From SHZL01 sp963708905 (GTDB taxonomy: Bacteria; Pseudomonadota; Gammaproteobacteria; Xanthomonadales; SZUA-36): a stretch of 64,000 bases of DNA. Made by a program: the position numbers and the translations under genes. Position 1 is the stretch's first letter. Each line of letters opens with the position of its first letter. Below, piece after piece: positions 18,650-27,771 of the stretch. The notes under the pieces were generated by a model. The model was not told where the DNA came from. It did no database searches and saw only the letters and a program-made list of their open reading frames with translations. The DNA lies in the NCBI GenBank assembly GCA_963708905.1, contig CAVPUV010000065.1, forward strand, positions 13,989 through 77,988. Direction: 5' to 3'.

Positions 18650-20750
18650 ACTCCTCTCCTGCCTGCGTCCGGCGCGAGGGAGTGCAGAACCAGAGCAGGC
18701 TGGTGGCGGCGAGCAGGGTGAACAGGGCAAGCAGCAGTTGAGCCAGCCATCCGCTGGCGGTGGAAGAGAAACCCACGGCCGTGGCGGAACTGCCGGCCGG
18801 CAGCAGATTGGCAATCTCATTGCCGGTCAGGGCTGCGCCGGCTGGCCGCACGGGCGTGTGGTCGACAGCGACCAGGCTGGTGTACGCCGTGAGCAGGCCA
18901 AATTCCAGTGCCAGTGCGGTCACTTGCTGGCGGATCAGCTCCTCGTCCAGGCCGAAAATACGGCTGTCCTGCAGCGCTTCTATTTTGCTGCGAGCCCACA
19001 GTGCAGCCAGGTTTTCGTTGCCCAGGCCCGGCATCAACCGGCTGGTCTGTTCCCAGGGCTGTCCATCGAGCTTGCCGCACAAGGTGACGGCACGCGGCTC
19101 GGCTGGCAGCCGCGCATACAACCACAGCGGTTCGCCGGCATACAGATCCGGAATGATTTCCGGAAAGAACTCCGCATCCATGCCCCAGTCGACACAGATG
19201 TCCTGCAGCGCCGGGTTCTCTATCCGGACCCACAACGCCCCCATGCGCTCGGCCACCTCATCCAGGCGGCCGATGTGGGTGTGGTTACCACGACCGATGG
19301 CGGCAGCCTTGCGCATGAACCCGATGTTGGGTGCGGAGCCGATCGTAACGGTGAACAGGCGGCTGTCAGCGAGTTCATCGGCGATCTGCAGCAACAGGTC
19401 CTCTTCATTGCCCACGCTGCCGTCGGTGACAAAGACGATCTGTCGCAGCAGTCCAGCATGTGCCGGCAGGCTCATTGCGTCATGCAATGCCGGGGCCATA
19501 TTGGTACCGCCGTTGGCCACCAGGGCGTCGATGAAATCCATCGCCTCGACCAGGTTGACTTCATCGGCCCGCAGCGATTGCTCGAACAGCAATTGACTGT
19601 CCGAGTTGAATTGAACGAGGTTGAAGAGGTCATCCGGCTCCAGCCGGTCCAGCCCCTGGTACAGGGCAGCCTTGGCTTGCTGCAGTGACAGGCCTTCCAT
19701 CGAACCCGAAGTATCGATGACGAATACCACTTCGCGTGGTTGGGGCGCCACGGCTGCCGCCAGCGGCGGCGCCAGCAGCAACAGGGCATAGACGGCATCG
19801 CCGCCATCCCAGGTCATCAGCGCTGACTGCGGGACGCGGCCGAATTCCGGCTTCCAGTCCAGCTCGAACACCCGGTCCGTGCGCGTGTCCGGGTCGGTCA
19901 GGAACAGGTCGTAGCCACCCGGCGCCGGGAGAATGTCCATATCGTGATAGCGGCTGGCCAGACTGGCTATGCTGAGCCCGCTGCGCAGACGGATATTGAG
20001 TGTCAGGTGGTGATCGTCCAGTGCGTCCATGGCTTGAATCGCCGGCGCCGGCGGTTGCGAGTGGCTGCCGCCGGCGAGGTCCCAGCGTGGCGTAAACGTC
20101 AGGGGTAGCTGCACGCTGAACGTCGCATCGCGATAATCGACCTGGGCGAGGAAGCTGATGGCAACGGTAATTTCCTCGTCGGGACCAATGTTTGCCAGCC
20201 GCGTTTCAAACTGGTTGGGACGTTGTTGCTCGACCAGCGCGGCCACCATGCCTTCTGCCCGGGCCAGTTGGTATTGACGACGGGCGGATCGCTTTTCCTG
20301 GATTTCCCCCTGCAGCACACGCTGGCCGGCATGGACCAGCAAGCGATCGACCGCGGCCCCGGCGGGCAGGGGAAAGCGGTAAATGGCTTCGGCCCAGGAT
20401 TGCCCGGTATTGCGAAAGCGCTGGCGGACATCAATTCGCGCCACCAAACCGGTGATCTCGGCTTCGATTTCGGTGTCGAGCGCCAGACTGCGGAATTGTT
20501 GGCCGCTGCCGCGAAACTCCAGGCCCCAGTTGTCCTGGCTCGCTGTGCCGGCGACCGGCTCCTGCGCGTGGGTGGCGCTGACACACAGCAACGACAGCAA
20601 CATCAGGATGATCGAGATCATCGGCAGGGCGCGAGCTTGCCCGGCATCGTCTGTGCGGCCGTGGTTCATACACTGGCGGACGGATTGCGGCTGTGTCTCG
20701 CCGGCTGGCGGACTGGCAAAACCATTGTGTGCGTTCTCAAGCGTGTTCAT
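18588..20750 (-). CDS. Sortase-target VIT/VWA protein
   Basis: A 720-residue exported protein. After a signal peptide (ISIILMLLSLLCVSATHAQ) comes a VIT domain, then a VWA domain with the MIDAS motif DTSGS and GGTNMAPALHDAM, and a C-terminal sorting signal: LPAGS, a hydrophobic stretch (WLAQLLLALFTLLAATSLLW) and CTPSRR. This is the standard substrate of class GN sortases. The usual end would be near RRTQAGEE; the frame instead continues through the inverted repeat and gains about twenty residues ending SLISGFR. ATG 20750 follows GGAG by 5 bases, though the signal peptide lies about 42 residues in, so the ATG at 20648 is an alternative start. Confidence 0.9.
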   Translation of the reverse strand: MNTLENAHNGFASPPAGETQPQSVRQCMNHGRTDDAGQARALPMISIILMLLSLLCVSATHAQEPVAGTASQDNWGLEFRGSGQQFRSLALDTEIEAEITGLVARIDVRQRFRNTGQSWAEAIYRFPLPAGAAVDRLLVHAGQRVLQGEIQEKRSARRQYQLARAEGMVAALVEQQRPNQFETRLANIGPDEEITVAISFLAQVDYRDATFSVQLPLTFTPRWDLAGGSHSQPPAPAIQAMDALDDHHLTLNIRLRSGLSIASLASRYHDMDILPAPGGYDLFLTDPDTRTDRVFELDWKPEFGRVPQSALMTWDGGDAVYALLLLAPPLAAAVAPQPREVVFVIDTSGSMEGLSLQQAKAALYQGLDRLEPDDLFNLVQFNSDSQLLFEQSLRADEVNLVEAMDFIDALVANGGTNMAPALHDAMSLPAHAGLLRQIVFVTDGSVGNEEDLLLQIADELADSRLFTVTIGSAPNIGFMRKAAAIGRGNHTHIGRLDEVAERMGALWVRIENPALQDICVDWGMDAEFFPEIIPDLYAGEPLWLYARLPAEPRAVTLCGKLDGQPWEQTSRLMPGLGNENLAALWARSKIEALQDSRIFGLDEELIRQQVTALALEFGLLTAYTSLVAVDHTPVRPAGAALTGNEIANLLPAGSSATAVGFSSTASGWLAQLLLALFTLLAATSLLWFCTPSRRTQAGEEWGQSKVPESSTKHSLISGFR

Positions 20751-21116
20751 CACTGCTCCACTAAGTCGGCCGGGATGGCGCGTGAATGACATTGGAGCCG
20801 ACGCGCATGGCGGAGGAGAGGCTGGATGAGTAGAACAGGTGCGCAAATCAGGGCAAGGTGATGGCAGGGTGGCGCATCTGTTGGCGCTAGTACCGTGACT
20901 CTTTTTTATCGCAAACTTCTTTGCAAGCCGGGATCATGTGGTTAATATCGTCGCTGGCCTCGATCCTCCGATACGCAAGCGCTGCACTCAACTCATCACA
21001 GGCGACACTTTAACTCGGGAGAAAAAGGGGATTTAACTTTTAGTTTACAAACGATTGTTTAACATTCGGTTTGCGCCAATACCGGATTACCCATATCGGA
21101 TCAATGGAGGTCAGCT
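20751..21116. other. Divergent intergenic region with shared motif
   Basis: The 366 bases between the sortase target and the glycerophosphotransferase-like gene hold the 41-bp motif at 20826-20866, an AT-rich stretch near 21030-21065 suited to a rightward promoter, and GCAAACTTCTTTGC near 20912. No coding frame is credible. Confidence 0.5.
20826..20866 (+). promoter_or_regulatory. Candidate regulatory motif shared with 24843-24883
   Basis: 35 of 41 bases match the sequence at 24843-24883 without gaps; the common core includes AATCAGGGCAAGGT and CAGGTGC. It lies 76 bases upstream of the sortase-target start, in the leftward direction, and 250 bases before the rightward gene. The second copy lies upstream of the dedicated response-regulator gene. 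This pattern suits a binding site for that regulator, which is inference. Confidence 0.5.
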
Positions 21117-22355
21117 TTGCGTATCGGTTTTCTGTTCCACAATCGTGCCTACAAGCTCTGGCACGCAGCACCTATCGCTTTCGAGCTGTCACAACTCGAT
21201 GCCGAAATCGAGGTGATCATCCTCTGCGCCGACCAGAGCGTTATGGACATGGCGCAGCATATCGCCAGCGGTTATCCGGGCCATCGTTGCACCATGCGGA
21301 TTCTTCAGCTGCCGGCACATGTCCGCTTGCTCAAATATCTGCTGAGAAGCTTGTGCGCGCACGGGAAAGGGGCGCTTTTACGCTGCAATGTCCGCAGCTT
21401 CAGCACCCTCGATGCACTGGTCGTGCCTGATCTGACCTGCCTTAAGCTGACGAAAAAGATGTTGCCAAACCTGCGCATGATCCTCAGCAAGCATGGCGCT
21501 GGTGACCGTGCTCAGGCACTCGACCCCCGGATGGCGCAAGTGGATTTTGTCCTGGTGCCGGGGCCGAAGCTGGAACGGCGTTTCAAGGCAGCGCAACTGG
21601 TACGGGAAGATGGCTATGCCGTCGTCGGTTATGTGAAATTCGACGCGGTCGGGAAAGTTGCAGCAGATTTCCGGGCGGTGTTCGATAACGACCGCCCGGT
21701 GGTGTTCTACAACCCTCATTTCGAGCCGTCGCTTTCATCATGGAAACTGTGGGGGCTGGAGGTGCTCGATTTCTTTTCCCGTAATGCCGACAAGTACAAT
21801 CTGATTTTCGCGCCGCATGTCAAGTTGTTCGAACGATGGCTGTGTTGTGGTGGCCATCTGCCACGCCGCTTTTGGCACTGTGCCAATATTCATATTGATC
21901 TGGGCAGCCCAGCCTCCGAGAATATGAGCTATACACGCGCTGCCGACATCTATCTCGGCGACGTCAGCAGCCAGGTATATGAGTATATCCAAAAGCCGCG
22001 GCCCTGCCTGTTTCTCGACCCTCGCGGCATTGACTACTGGGAGAACGATCCCAATTACGCCAACTGGCATCTCGGGCCGGTGCTGGGCGATATCGGGGAT
22101 CTTGGCGCGGCGCTGGCGCAGGCTGCGGCAACCCATGATCGTTACAAGCCCGTTCAGGAACAGGCCTTTGCCGATACCTTCGAGCTCAACGACACCCCTT
22201 GCGCTTTGCGCGCGGCCAGGGCGATTCAAGAGTACCTTTTCGTCTGCGGGCTTGATACCGCCGGATCCAGATCACTGACTGCAATCAGCGGCGGGCAAGC
22301 ATTGACCCAACTGCAAAACACAGGTCCTGCTTATGCTGCCCAACCGCTCAGCTGA
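21117..22355 (+). CDS. CDP-glycerol glycerophosphotransferase-like protein
   Basis: A 412-residue GT-B-like protein. GFLFHNRAYKLWHAAPIAFE opens it; VVFYNPHFEPSLSSW, IFAPHVKLFERW and YTRAADIYLGDVSSQVYEY, with LFLDPRG, match the poly(glycerophosphate) glycerophosphotransferase family (TagB/TagF-type). Many proteobacterial members build or modify surface glycans and their substrate is unknown. TTG 21117 follows GGAGG by 6 bases. The next gene, an acyltransferase, follows after 24 bases and probably shares the transcript. Confidence 0.75.
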   Translation: MRIGFLFHNRAYKLWHAAPIAFELSQLDAEIEVIILCADQSVMDMAQHIASGYPGHRCTMRILQLPAHVRLLKYLLRSLCAHGKGALLRCNVRSFSTLDALVVPDLTCLKLTKKMLPNLRMILSKHGAGDRAQALDPRMAQVDFVLVPGPKLERRFKAAQLVREDGYAVVGYVKFDAVGKVAADFRAVFDNDRPVVFYNPHFEPSLSSWKLWGLEVLDFFSRNADKYNLIFAPHVKLFERWLCCGGHLPRRFWHCANIHIDLGSPASENMSYTRAADIYLGDVSSQVYEYIQKPRPCLFLDPRGIDYWENDPNYANWHLGPVLGDIGDLGAALAQAAATHDRYKPVQEQAFADTFELNDTPCALRAARAIQEYLFVCGLDTAGSRSLTAISGGQALTQLQNTGPAYAAQPLS

Positions 22356-22379
22356 CACCCGCAGGGTCCACTCTATTCC

Positions 22380-23366
22380 ATGATACAAACACACTACCTG
22401 CTTCCCGAAAACTGGATCAAGAGGTTACCGGCGCTACAAAACGTCTTTTGGGCACTGGAGGCCCTGGTCCTGCGCTTGCTGTTGTGGGCGCTGCGCAGTA
22501 TGTCGGTGCAACACGCATACGCTGTTGCGGTGTGGTTTTGCCAAACTCTCCAACCCCTTGTTCCCTTTACCGCTAAATTCAAACGCAACCTCATTGTTGC
22601 CTTCCCGGAAAAAACCCCGCAAGAGATCGAGCAGCTGGCCATCAGCAGCTGTGCCAATATCGGCAGAGCGATTGCCGATCTGGTGCTGGCGAAACGTATC
22701 TGGGCCGAGCGCGAACAGCGTATCGAATTTGTCATAGAAGACGGTATCGAAGTGCTGCAAACCCCCGGCCACCCGGCGGTTTTTGTCACCGCCCACGTGG
22801 GCGCCTGGCAATTTACCAGTTTCGTTGCGCCCCAATACAAGCTGTCCATGACTTCGGTCTATGCACCGGAATCGAATCCCTATCTGCACAAGCTGGTCAA
22901 CCGCCTGCGCTCTGCGCTACCCTGCCGTTTCACCCTGAAAAAAGGCTGCATGCGTGAGTTGATGAGGACATTGAAACAGGGCAACGTGGTCGGGTTCGTG
23001 CCCGATCTGCGCCTTGAAGGCGGTGAGTTGATACCCTTTTTCGGAGTCGATGCACCCTGCAATACATCTCCTGCGCGTATGGCCTTGCATTATGGTTGTG
23101 AGTTAGTGCCGATACGGGCCGAGCGTCTGCCGGATTGCCGCTTCAGAATTACGGTTTACCGGCCCATTAAGGCTGACGACCCCAATGCGTCCATCGACAT
23201 ACAAGCCAGACAGATGACGCAAAAACAGCTTGCCCTGTTTGAATCGTGGATTCGTGAAACCCCCGACCAATGGATGTGCGTGGGCAGACGCTGGGACAGC
23301 GAAGTGTATTCCCGCCCGCTGCGAGCCCTGACGGTTTCAGGCAAGCTGGAATTGCTGGACTCGTGA
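22380..23366 (+). CDS. LpxL/HtrB-type acyltransferase-like protein
   Basis: A 328-residue inner-membrane protein of the lysophospholipid/lipid A acyltransferase family, with one N-terminal hydrophobic segment (LEALVLRLLLWAL). The catalytic block reads HVGAWQF, whereas the family has H-x4-[DE]; the acidic residue is replaced by Gln. Later blocks (RLTLKKG-like CRFTLKKGCMRELMRTLKQG, VPDLRLEGGELIPFFG, PARMALHYGCELVPI) are intact. With Gln at that site activity may be weak or altered. Neighbours suggest surface glycolipid work. It ends 4 bases from the convergent flippase gene. Confidence 0.8.
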   Translation: MIQTHYLLPENWIKRLPALQNVFWALEALVLRLLLWALRSMSVQHAYAVAVWFCQTLQPLVPFTAKFKRNLIVAFPEKTPQEIEQLAISSCANIGRAIADLVLAKRIWAEREQRIEFVIEDGIEVLQTPGHPAVFVTAHVGAWQFTSFVAPQYKLSMTSVYAPESNPYLHKLVNRLRSALPCRFTLKKGCMRELMRTLKQGNVVGFVPDLRLEGGELIPFFGVDAPCNTSPARMALHYGCELVPIRAERLPDCRFRITVYRPIKADDPNASIDIQARQMTQKQLALFESWIRETPDQWMCVGRRWDSEVYSRPLRALTVSGKLELLDS

Positions 23367-23370
23367 TGAT

Positions 23371-24705
23371 TTATGGTGTCAGGATTTGCTTTGTACGGAG
23401 TTGATCGCGTATCAGCAGCCACATTCCGCCCAAGGGTACCAGCGATGCCATACAGGCTGCGAGACCCGGGCCTATCAAACCTGCATACGGCGTGAGTACG
23501 ACAAACAAAAGCAAATAAAGCACTGAGCTTATCACGTGCAGCCGAAGTATTTTACCCGCATGGCCCATGGCGTAGCCTGCTGATCGAAGCACGGTCGACA
23601 GGAGTTCGAATGTTGCCGCCAGCATGAGCAATGACAGCAGAGGTGCGGCCTGGGCATATTCCTCGCCCAGAGCGCCAGTCAGCAAAAAGGAGCCGCCAAA
23701 TGTCGAGGTCGCGACGAAGACCAGACCGTATAATGCGGAAATCAGCAGTGCACGCTGGAGTATTGCCGCAAAGGCCGCGGCGCCACGAATCCACATTCTG
23801 ACCAGGTCAGGGAACAATACTTGCTGCAGCAGTTCCCCCGGTTTGGACAGAATTTTGGTAACCTCGCTTGCAATCCTCAGCATACCTGCCCCCTGCGGGC
23901 CAAGAAACATTCCGACCAGCAGGGTCGATAATTGTTTTGGCAACATGTCCACGTTGGCTTGCCAATACACCACGCCAATGAAATTCCCCAGCCCCGGAAA
24001 CTGCTGCCGCCAGCCTTTCAGCGGGTATTCCCGCAGGGCAAGACTCCCCACCTGGCGTCGCATTTCAGCCCAGCCCTGGAGGTTGAGATAAACATTGGCA
24101 GCGGCAGCCGCAAGCGTCAAAGCCACAACAAACGGCACTACGCCTGCGCCCCACCACAGCACCAGCAGCACACCGATCAGGCGTAACACAGGGCCAACCA
24201 TCAGTTGTGTGCCAAGAATATCGTAACGATCAAACAACCGCAGTATGCCTTTTGCCGTATTGGATCCAAAGATCAACAACACGCTGCTGTATAACATGGT
24301 CAATTGCACCAGTTCGTTGTCCCAGTGCAGCATTCTTGCCGTTAACGGAACTGCCGCGATGGCCATTATGGTGGCGCTGACGGCTGACAGAACATCGATG
24401 CGCAGAGTCAAGCGCAGCAATTGTTTGAAGGAGTTCTGGTCATGCGCCTCGAGCAGCGGCACGCCGAAGCGGATAATCGCTTCGAATACTTTGAAATTGA
24501 GCAGCTCCCGAACGACGAGTACATAGGTCTGGATAAGCACGATGTTGCCGAAATAGGCTGGAGTAAGCGATCTCGCCAGAATTACTATCGTGAGCGACTC
24601 CAGCACGGCAGCGACACTGCGGCCGCGCAACAGCCTGCCAAAATTCCTGGTAGCACGGCGCAGTGGGGACTGGTCTTCGACCGGACCGATATCGCTATCA
24701 GGCAC
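23371..24705 (-). CDS. Wzx-like polysaccharide flippase
   Basis: A 444-residue membrane protein with about twelve to fourteen hydrophobic segments. RGRSVAAVLESLTIVILARSLTPAYFGNI is the typical start of the polysaccharide biosynthesis/MATE-like flippase family. These proteins flip lipid-linked glycans across the inner membrane. It lies tail-to-tail with the acyltransferase; the upstream side holds the 41-bp motif at 24843. Confidence 0.85.
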   Translation of the reverse strand: MPDSDIGPVEDQSPLRRATRNFGRLLRGRSVAAVLESLTIVILARSLTPAYFGNIVLIQTYVLVVRELLNFKVFEAIIRFGVPLLEAHDQNSFKQLLRLTLRIDVLSAVSATIMAIAAVPLTARMLHWDNELVQLTMLYSSVLLIFGSNTAKGILRLFDRYDILGTQLMVGPVLRLIGVLLVLWWGAGVVPFVVALTLAAAAANVYLNLQGWAEMRRQVGSLALREYPLKGWRQQFPGLGNFIGVVYWQANVDMLPKQLSTLLVGMFLGPQGAGMLRIASEVTKILSKPGELLQQVLFPDLVRMWIRGAAAFAAILQRALLISALYGLVFVATSTFGGSFLLTGALGEEYAQAAPLLSLLMLAATFELLSTVLRSAGYAMGHAGKILRLHVISSVLYLLLFVVLTPYAGLIGPGLAACMASLVPLGGMWLLIRDQLRTKQILTP

Positions 24706-24842
24706 GGTTTACGCGCCTCCTGTTGTATGGATGGGGTCTTGGTGAGGCCGTATGGCTGGTTTCGCGCATTTTTGCATATTCGGTAAGCGTTTTCGGGCCG
24801 CGGTGACATGGGTGCCACGGGACATATTCGCCGCAGGGCGAC

Positions 24843-24883
24843 ATGAGTCGAGCAGGTGCTCGAATCAGGGCAAGGTTAAGGCA
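24843..24883 (+). promoter_or_regulatory. Candidate regulatory motif, second copy
   Basis: The ungapped partner of 20826-20866 (35 of 41 bases). It lies 94 bases before the response-regulator ATG and 137 bases upstream of the leftward flippase start. Weaker similarity extends about 38 bases to its left in both places (both begin GACAT), suggesting a larger operator or a shared origin. Confidence 0.5.
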
Positions 24884-24977
24884 CAGGCCTCTCATGGATA
24901 CCAAAGGCAGCGCGGCGGTCTTATCATGAGCGAATGAATTTAAACGGCGGGGCCGCAAGGCCGCCGGGGAGTATACC

Positions 24978-25667
24978 ATGCAAAGGCATATCGCGATCGT
25001 CGAAGACGAAGCCACCATACGGCACAATTATGAAGACGCCCTGCGGCGCTACGGCTATCACGTCAGTGGCTACAGCGGGCGGGCTGATGCGCTCGCGGCC
25101 TTCAGCCGCCGTTTGCCAGAGCTGGTCATTATCGACGTCGGCCTGGGTGACGAACCCGAAGGTGGTTTTGAGCTTTGCCGCGAACTGCGTGGACTGTCCA
25201 GAAGCCTGCCCATCATCTTCCTCACCGCGCGGGATACCGATCTGGACGTTATTTCCGGCTTGCGGTTGGGTGCTGATGACTACCTGACCAAGGACATCAG
25301 CCTGCAACACCTGATAGCCCGGGTGGTAGCCCTGTTCCGGCGCGTCGAAGCGCTGTCCGGGACGGGTGCCGGGGAGCAGTTGCTGGAGCGCGGGCCACTG
25401 CAATTCTCCGTCGAGCGCATGGAGGTGAGCTGGAAATCCCTGCCGGTGGACCTGACGGTCACTGAATTCTGGATCATTCATTCCCTGATCCGCCATCCCG
25501 GTCATGTGCGCAGCCGGCCACAGCTGATGGATGATGCCAACGTATTGGTTGATGACCAGACCATTACCAGCCATGTCAAGCGCATCCGCAAGAAGTTTCT
25601 TGGCGTGGATCCGCAGTTCGATCAACTCGATACGGTTTATGGAGCCGGCTATCGCTGGAAACCCTAG
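24978..25667 (+). CDS. pdsR: Dedicated sortase system response regulator
   Basis: A 229-residue OmpR-type regulator: receiver with phospho-acceptor D53 (LVIIDVGLGDEP) and conserved LTARDTD and KDIS lysine, then a winged-helix domain (about 130-229) with LTVTEFWIIHSLIRHPG and SHVKRIRKKF, VYGAGYRW. The match to the response regulator found with class GN sortases rests on the sequence flavour and on the kinase and sortase nearby. It probably controls the sortase and target genes; a shared motif upstream of both loci fits. The kinase gene follows after 33 bases. Confidence 0.82.
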   Translation: MQRHIAIVEDEATIRHNYEDALRRYGYHVSGYSGRADALAAFSRRLPELVIIDVGLGDEPEGGFELCRELRGLSRSLPIIFLTARDTDLDVISGLRLGADDYLTKDISLQHLIARVVALFRRVEALSGTGAGEQLLERGPLQFSVERMEVSWKSLPVDLTVTEFWIIHSLIRHPGHVRSRPQLMDDANVLVDDQTITSHVKRIRKKFLGVDPQFDQLDTVYGAGYRWKP

Positions 25668-25700
25668 TGTCCTGTCACGCATAATGAAAGAGACACGTTT

Positions 25701-27698
25701 TTGAGTTTGCGCAACCGCCTGTTGGCGCTGTCGCTGCTGACCCTGCTATTGCCCTGGTCGGGCTGGAAGCTGTTGCAGGAACTCGAGCATTTTCTGCGCG
25801 AAGCACAGGAAACTGCCTTGCTGTCGACGGCCCGTGCGCTGGCAAGCACACTGCCGTTCGAATCCCAAAGCCTGCTGTTGTATGCGCCTGAACGCTACAT
25901 GGTTTTGCGTGGACTGGAGCGGGCGCCGGTGCTGGATGGGTATGGCGATGACTGGCCTGATGCACAGCAGGGCCTGGAGCTGTCTTCCGCCGATGGCGGC
26001 TTGCAGGTGCGTGTTCTGGCCGCTGCGGCCGCCGGTGGTTTATTCCTGTTGTTCGATGTTCAGCTTGCTGCGCGAGATTTTATGAGACCTGCGGGTCAGC
26101 ACGGTAATGCCATCGAATTATTACTGCGCAGCCCACGCGGGCTGTTGCGTTTCGACATTCGCCCGGAGGCGCCGGGACCTTTACAGCTCAATAGTGACGG
26201 CGGTGGCGGACAGGCCGAGGGTTACTGGCTGGATACGGACAGTGGTTACCGCGTCGAACTGGCTGTACCCGCATTCGCCAGTAATGCGGATCTCGGATTT
26301 ACCGTTACCGATCAAGCCGGCCGCACCGTGACCGGACCCGCCCGCTCCATGGGGATGGCAGGTCGCGATGGCACACGGCAATGGTTAACCCTGGTATCGG
26401 AGTGGGACGATTTGTCTGCGCTGCTGGCAGACTCGGTGCCGGAATCCGCTCGTGCCTGGCTGGTCAACGAGGATGGCTGGGTATTGGCGGACTCCGGTCC
26501 CGCGCACCAGCACGCCGCGCAGCAGACCACCTGGTTACAGCGCTGGTTCTATCGCCTGGTGGCGGGGAATCGCACCGCCATCGAGTCAGCTGCGATCGAT
26601 CGTCAAGTCCGGCTCCAGTCGGGCGCCGTGCTTTCGGCTCTTGCCGGGCAGGATGGCAGGGACTGGTCGCAGGATGCCGATACCGCGGTGCTGCGAAACT
26701 CCGTTGCGGTTCCGGTGCGCCTCGAACAACGAATACGCGGCGCAATCGTGTTGCAGTCGGCCTCCGAGGGCCTGTTGCTGGTTACCAACCGGGCGCTGGG
26801 CCGCCTGCTGATCACCACCCTGGCACTGACTTTTGGTCTTGCCGGTGGCCTGTGGTATTTCGCCACCCGCTTGTCGCAACGGGTGCGCCGGCTGGGCGGT
26901 GCTGTCAGCAAGGCGATGGAAGATGGAGTGGCCGCGGGAGTGTTGCCTTTGATTTCCGACCGCGATGAGCTGGGAGAGTTGGCGCGCAATAACCAGAAAC
27001 TGCTGCGTGCCGTGGCGGATTACAACCAGTACCTGCAAACACTGGCGGGAAAATTGTCGCACGAATTGCATACGCCGCTGGCGATCACCCGCTCGTCACT
27101 GGACAACCTGTCCAGCCGGCCCCTGGACGCCGAGGCGCGACGGTTTCTGCAGCGCGCCCAGGAAGGCGTGGAACGCCAGGCCGCCATCGTGCGCGCGATG
27201 AGTGAGGCCAACCGGCTGGAAGCAGCCATCCGCGTGGCCGACTGGGAACAGGCCGATCTTGCTCAATTGGTGATGAAGAGTGCAGCCAGCTATCGCACGG
27301 TCCATCCGTTACGGAACATCGAGACCGACATCTGCGCGCAAGCAGTGCACTTGCACTGTGCCCCGGAGCTATTGGCGCAAGCCCTGGACAAACTGGTGGA
27401 CAACGCGATTACACTGAGTGGCGAAGCGGACGTGATCACTATCGCGCTGACGCTGAACGAAGAAGAGGCGCAGCTGGTGGTGCGCAACAGCGGTACTCGG
27501 CTGCCGGCCGAATTCCAGGAGCGAATTTTCGATTCCCTGGTGTCCCTGCGCGAAAAACGCAGTACCACCCACCATCTTGGGCTGGGTCTCTATATTGTCC
27601 GCCTGGTGGCCGCGGCACACGGCGGCTCGGTCAATGCGCGCAATCTGCCGCAGGACCAGGGTGTCGAATTCGTCATACACCTGCCCACACCACGTTGA
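25701..27698 (+). CDS. Dedicated sortase system histidine kinase
   Basis: A 665-residue membrane sensor: first membrane segment at residues 4-20, a long periplasmic sensory part (about 25-365), second membrane segment (RLLITTLALTFGLAGGLWYF), HAMP, HisKA with phospho-accepting His in KLSHELHTPLAI, and HATPase with LVDNAITLSGEADV and GLGLYIVRLVAAAHGG. It pairs with the regulator just upstream. The long periplasmic domain suits sensing of an envelope state. The start is TTG 25701, with no in-frame ATG nearby. Confidence 0.85.
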   Translation: MSLRNRLLALSLLTLLLPWSGWKLLQELEHFLREAQETALLSTARALASTLPFESQSLLLYAPERYMVLRGLERAPVLDGYGDDWPDAQQGLELSSADGGLQVRVLAAAAAGGLFLLFDVQLAARDFMRPAGQHGNAIELLLRSPRGLLRFDIRPEAPGPLQLNSDGGGGQAEGYWLDTDSGYRVELAVPAFASNADLGFTVTDQAGRTVTGPARSMGMAGRDGTRQWLTLVSEWDDLSALLADSVPESARAWLVNEDGWVLADSGPAHQHAAQQTTWLQRWFYRLVAGNRTAIESAAIDRQVRLQSGAVLSALAGQDGRDWSQDADTAVLRNSVAVPVRLEQRIRGAIVLQSASEGLLLVTNRALGRLLITTLALTFGLAGGLWYFATRLSQRVRRLGGAVSKAMEDGVAAGVLPLISDRDELGELARNNQKLLRAVADYNQYLQTLAGKLSHELHTPLAITRSSLDNLSSRPLDAEARRFLQRAQEGVERQAAIVRAMSEANRLEAAIRVADWEQADLAQLVMKSAASYRTVHPLRNIETDICAQAVHLHCAPELLAQALDKLVDNAITLSGEADVITIALTLNEEEAQLVVRNSGTRLPAEFQERIFDSLVSLREKRSTTHHLGLGLYIVRLVAAAHGGSVNARNLPQDQGVEFVIHLPTPR

Positions 27699-27771
27699 TT
27701 GCGATCGGCTCGAGGCTGGCTTTCCCGAGGTAGCTTTCTCGATGTTCGCGGTGAGTCTATACTGAATTATC

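Noticed and set aside
21117..27698. A complete new polysaccharide locus
   Set aside because: Only one transferase, one acyltransferase and one flippase are present, with no polymerase or sugar-nucleotide genes.
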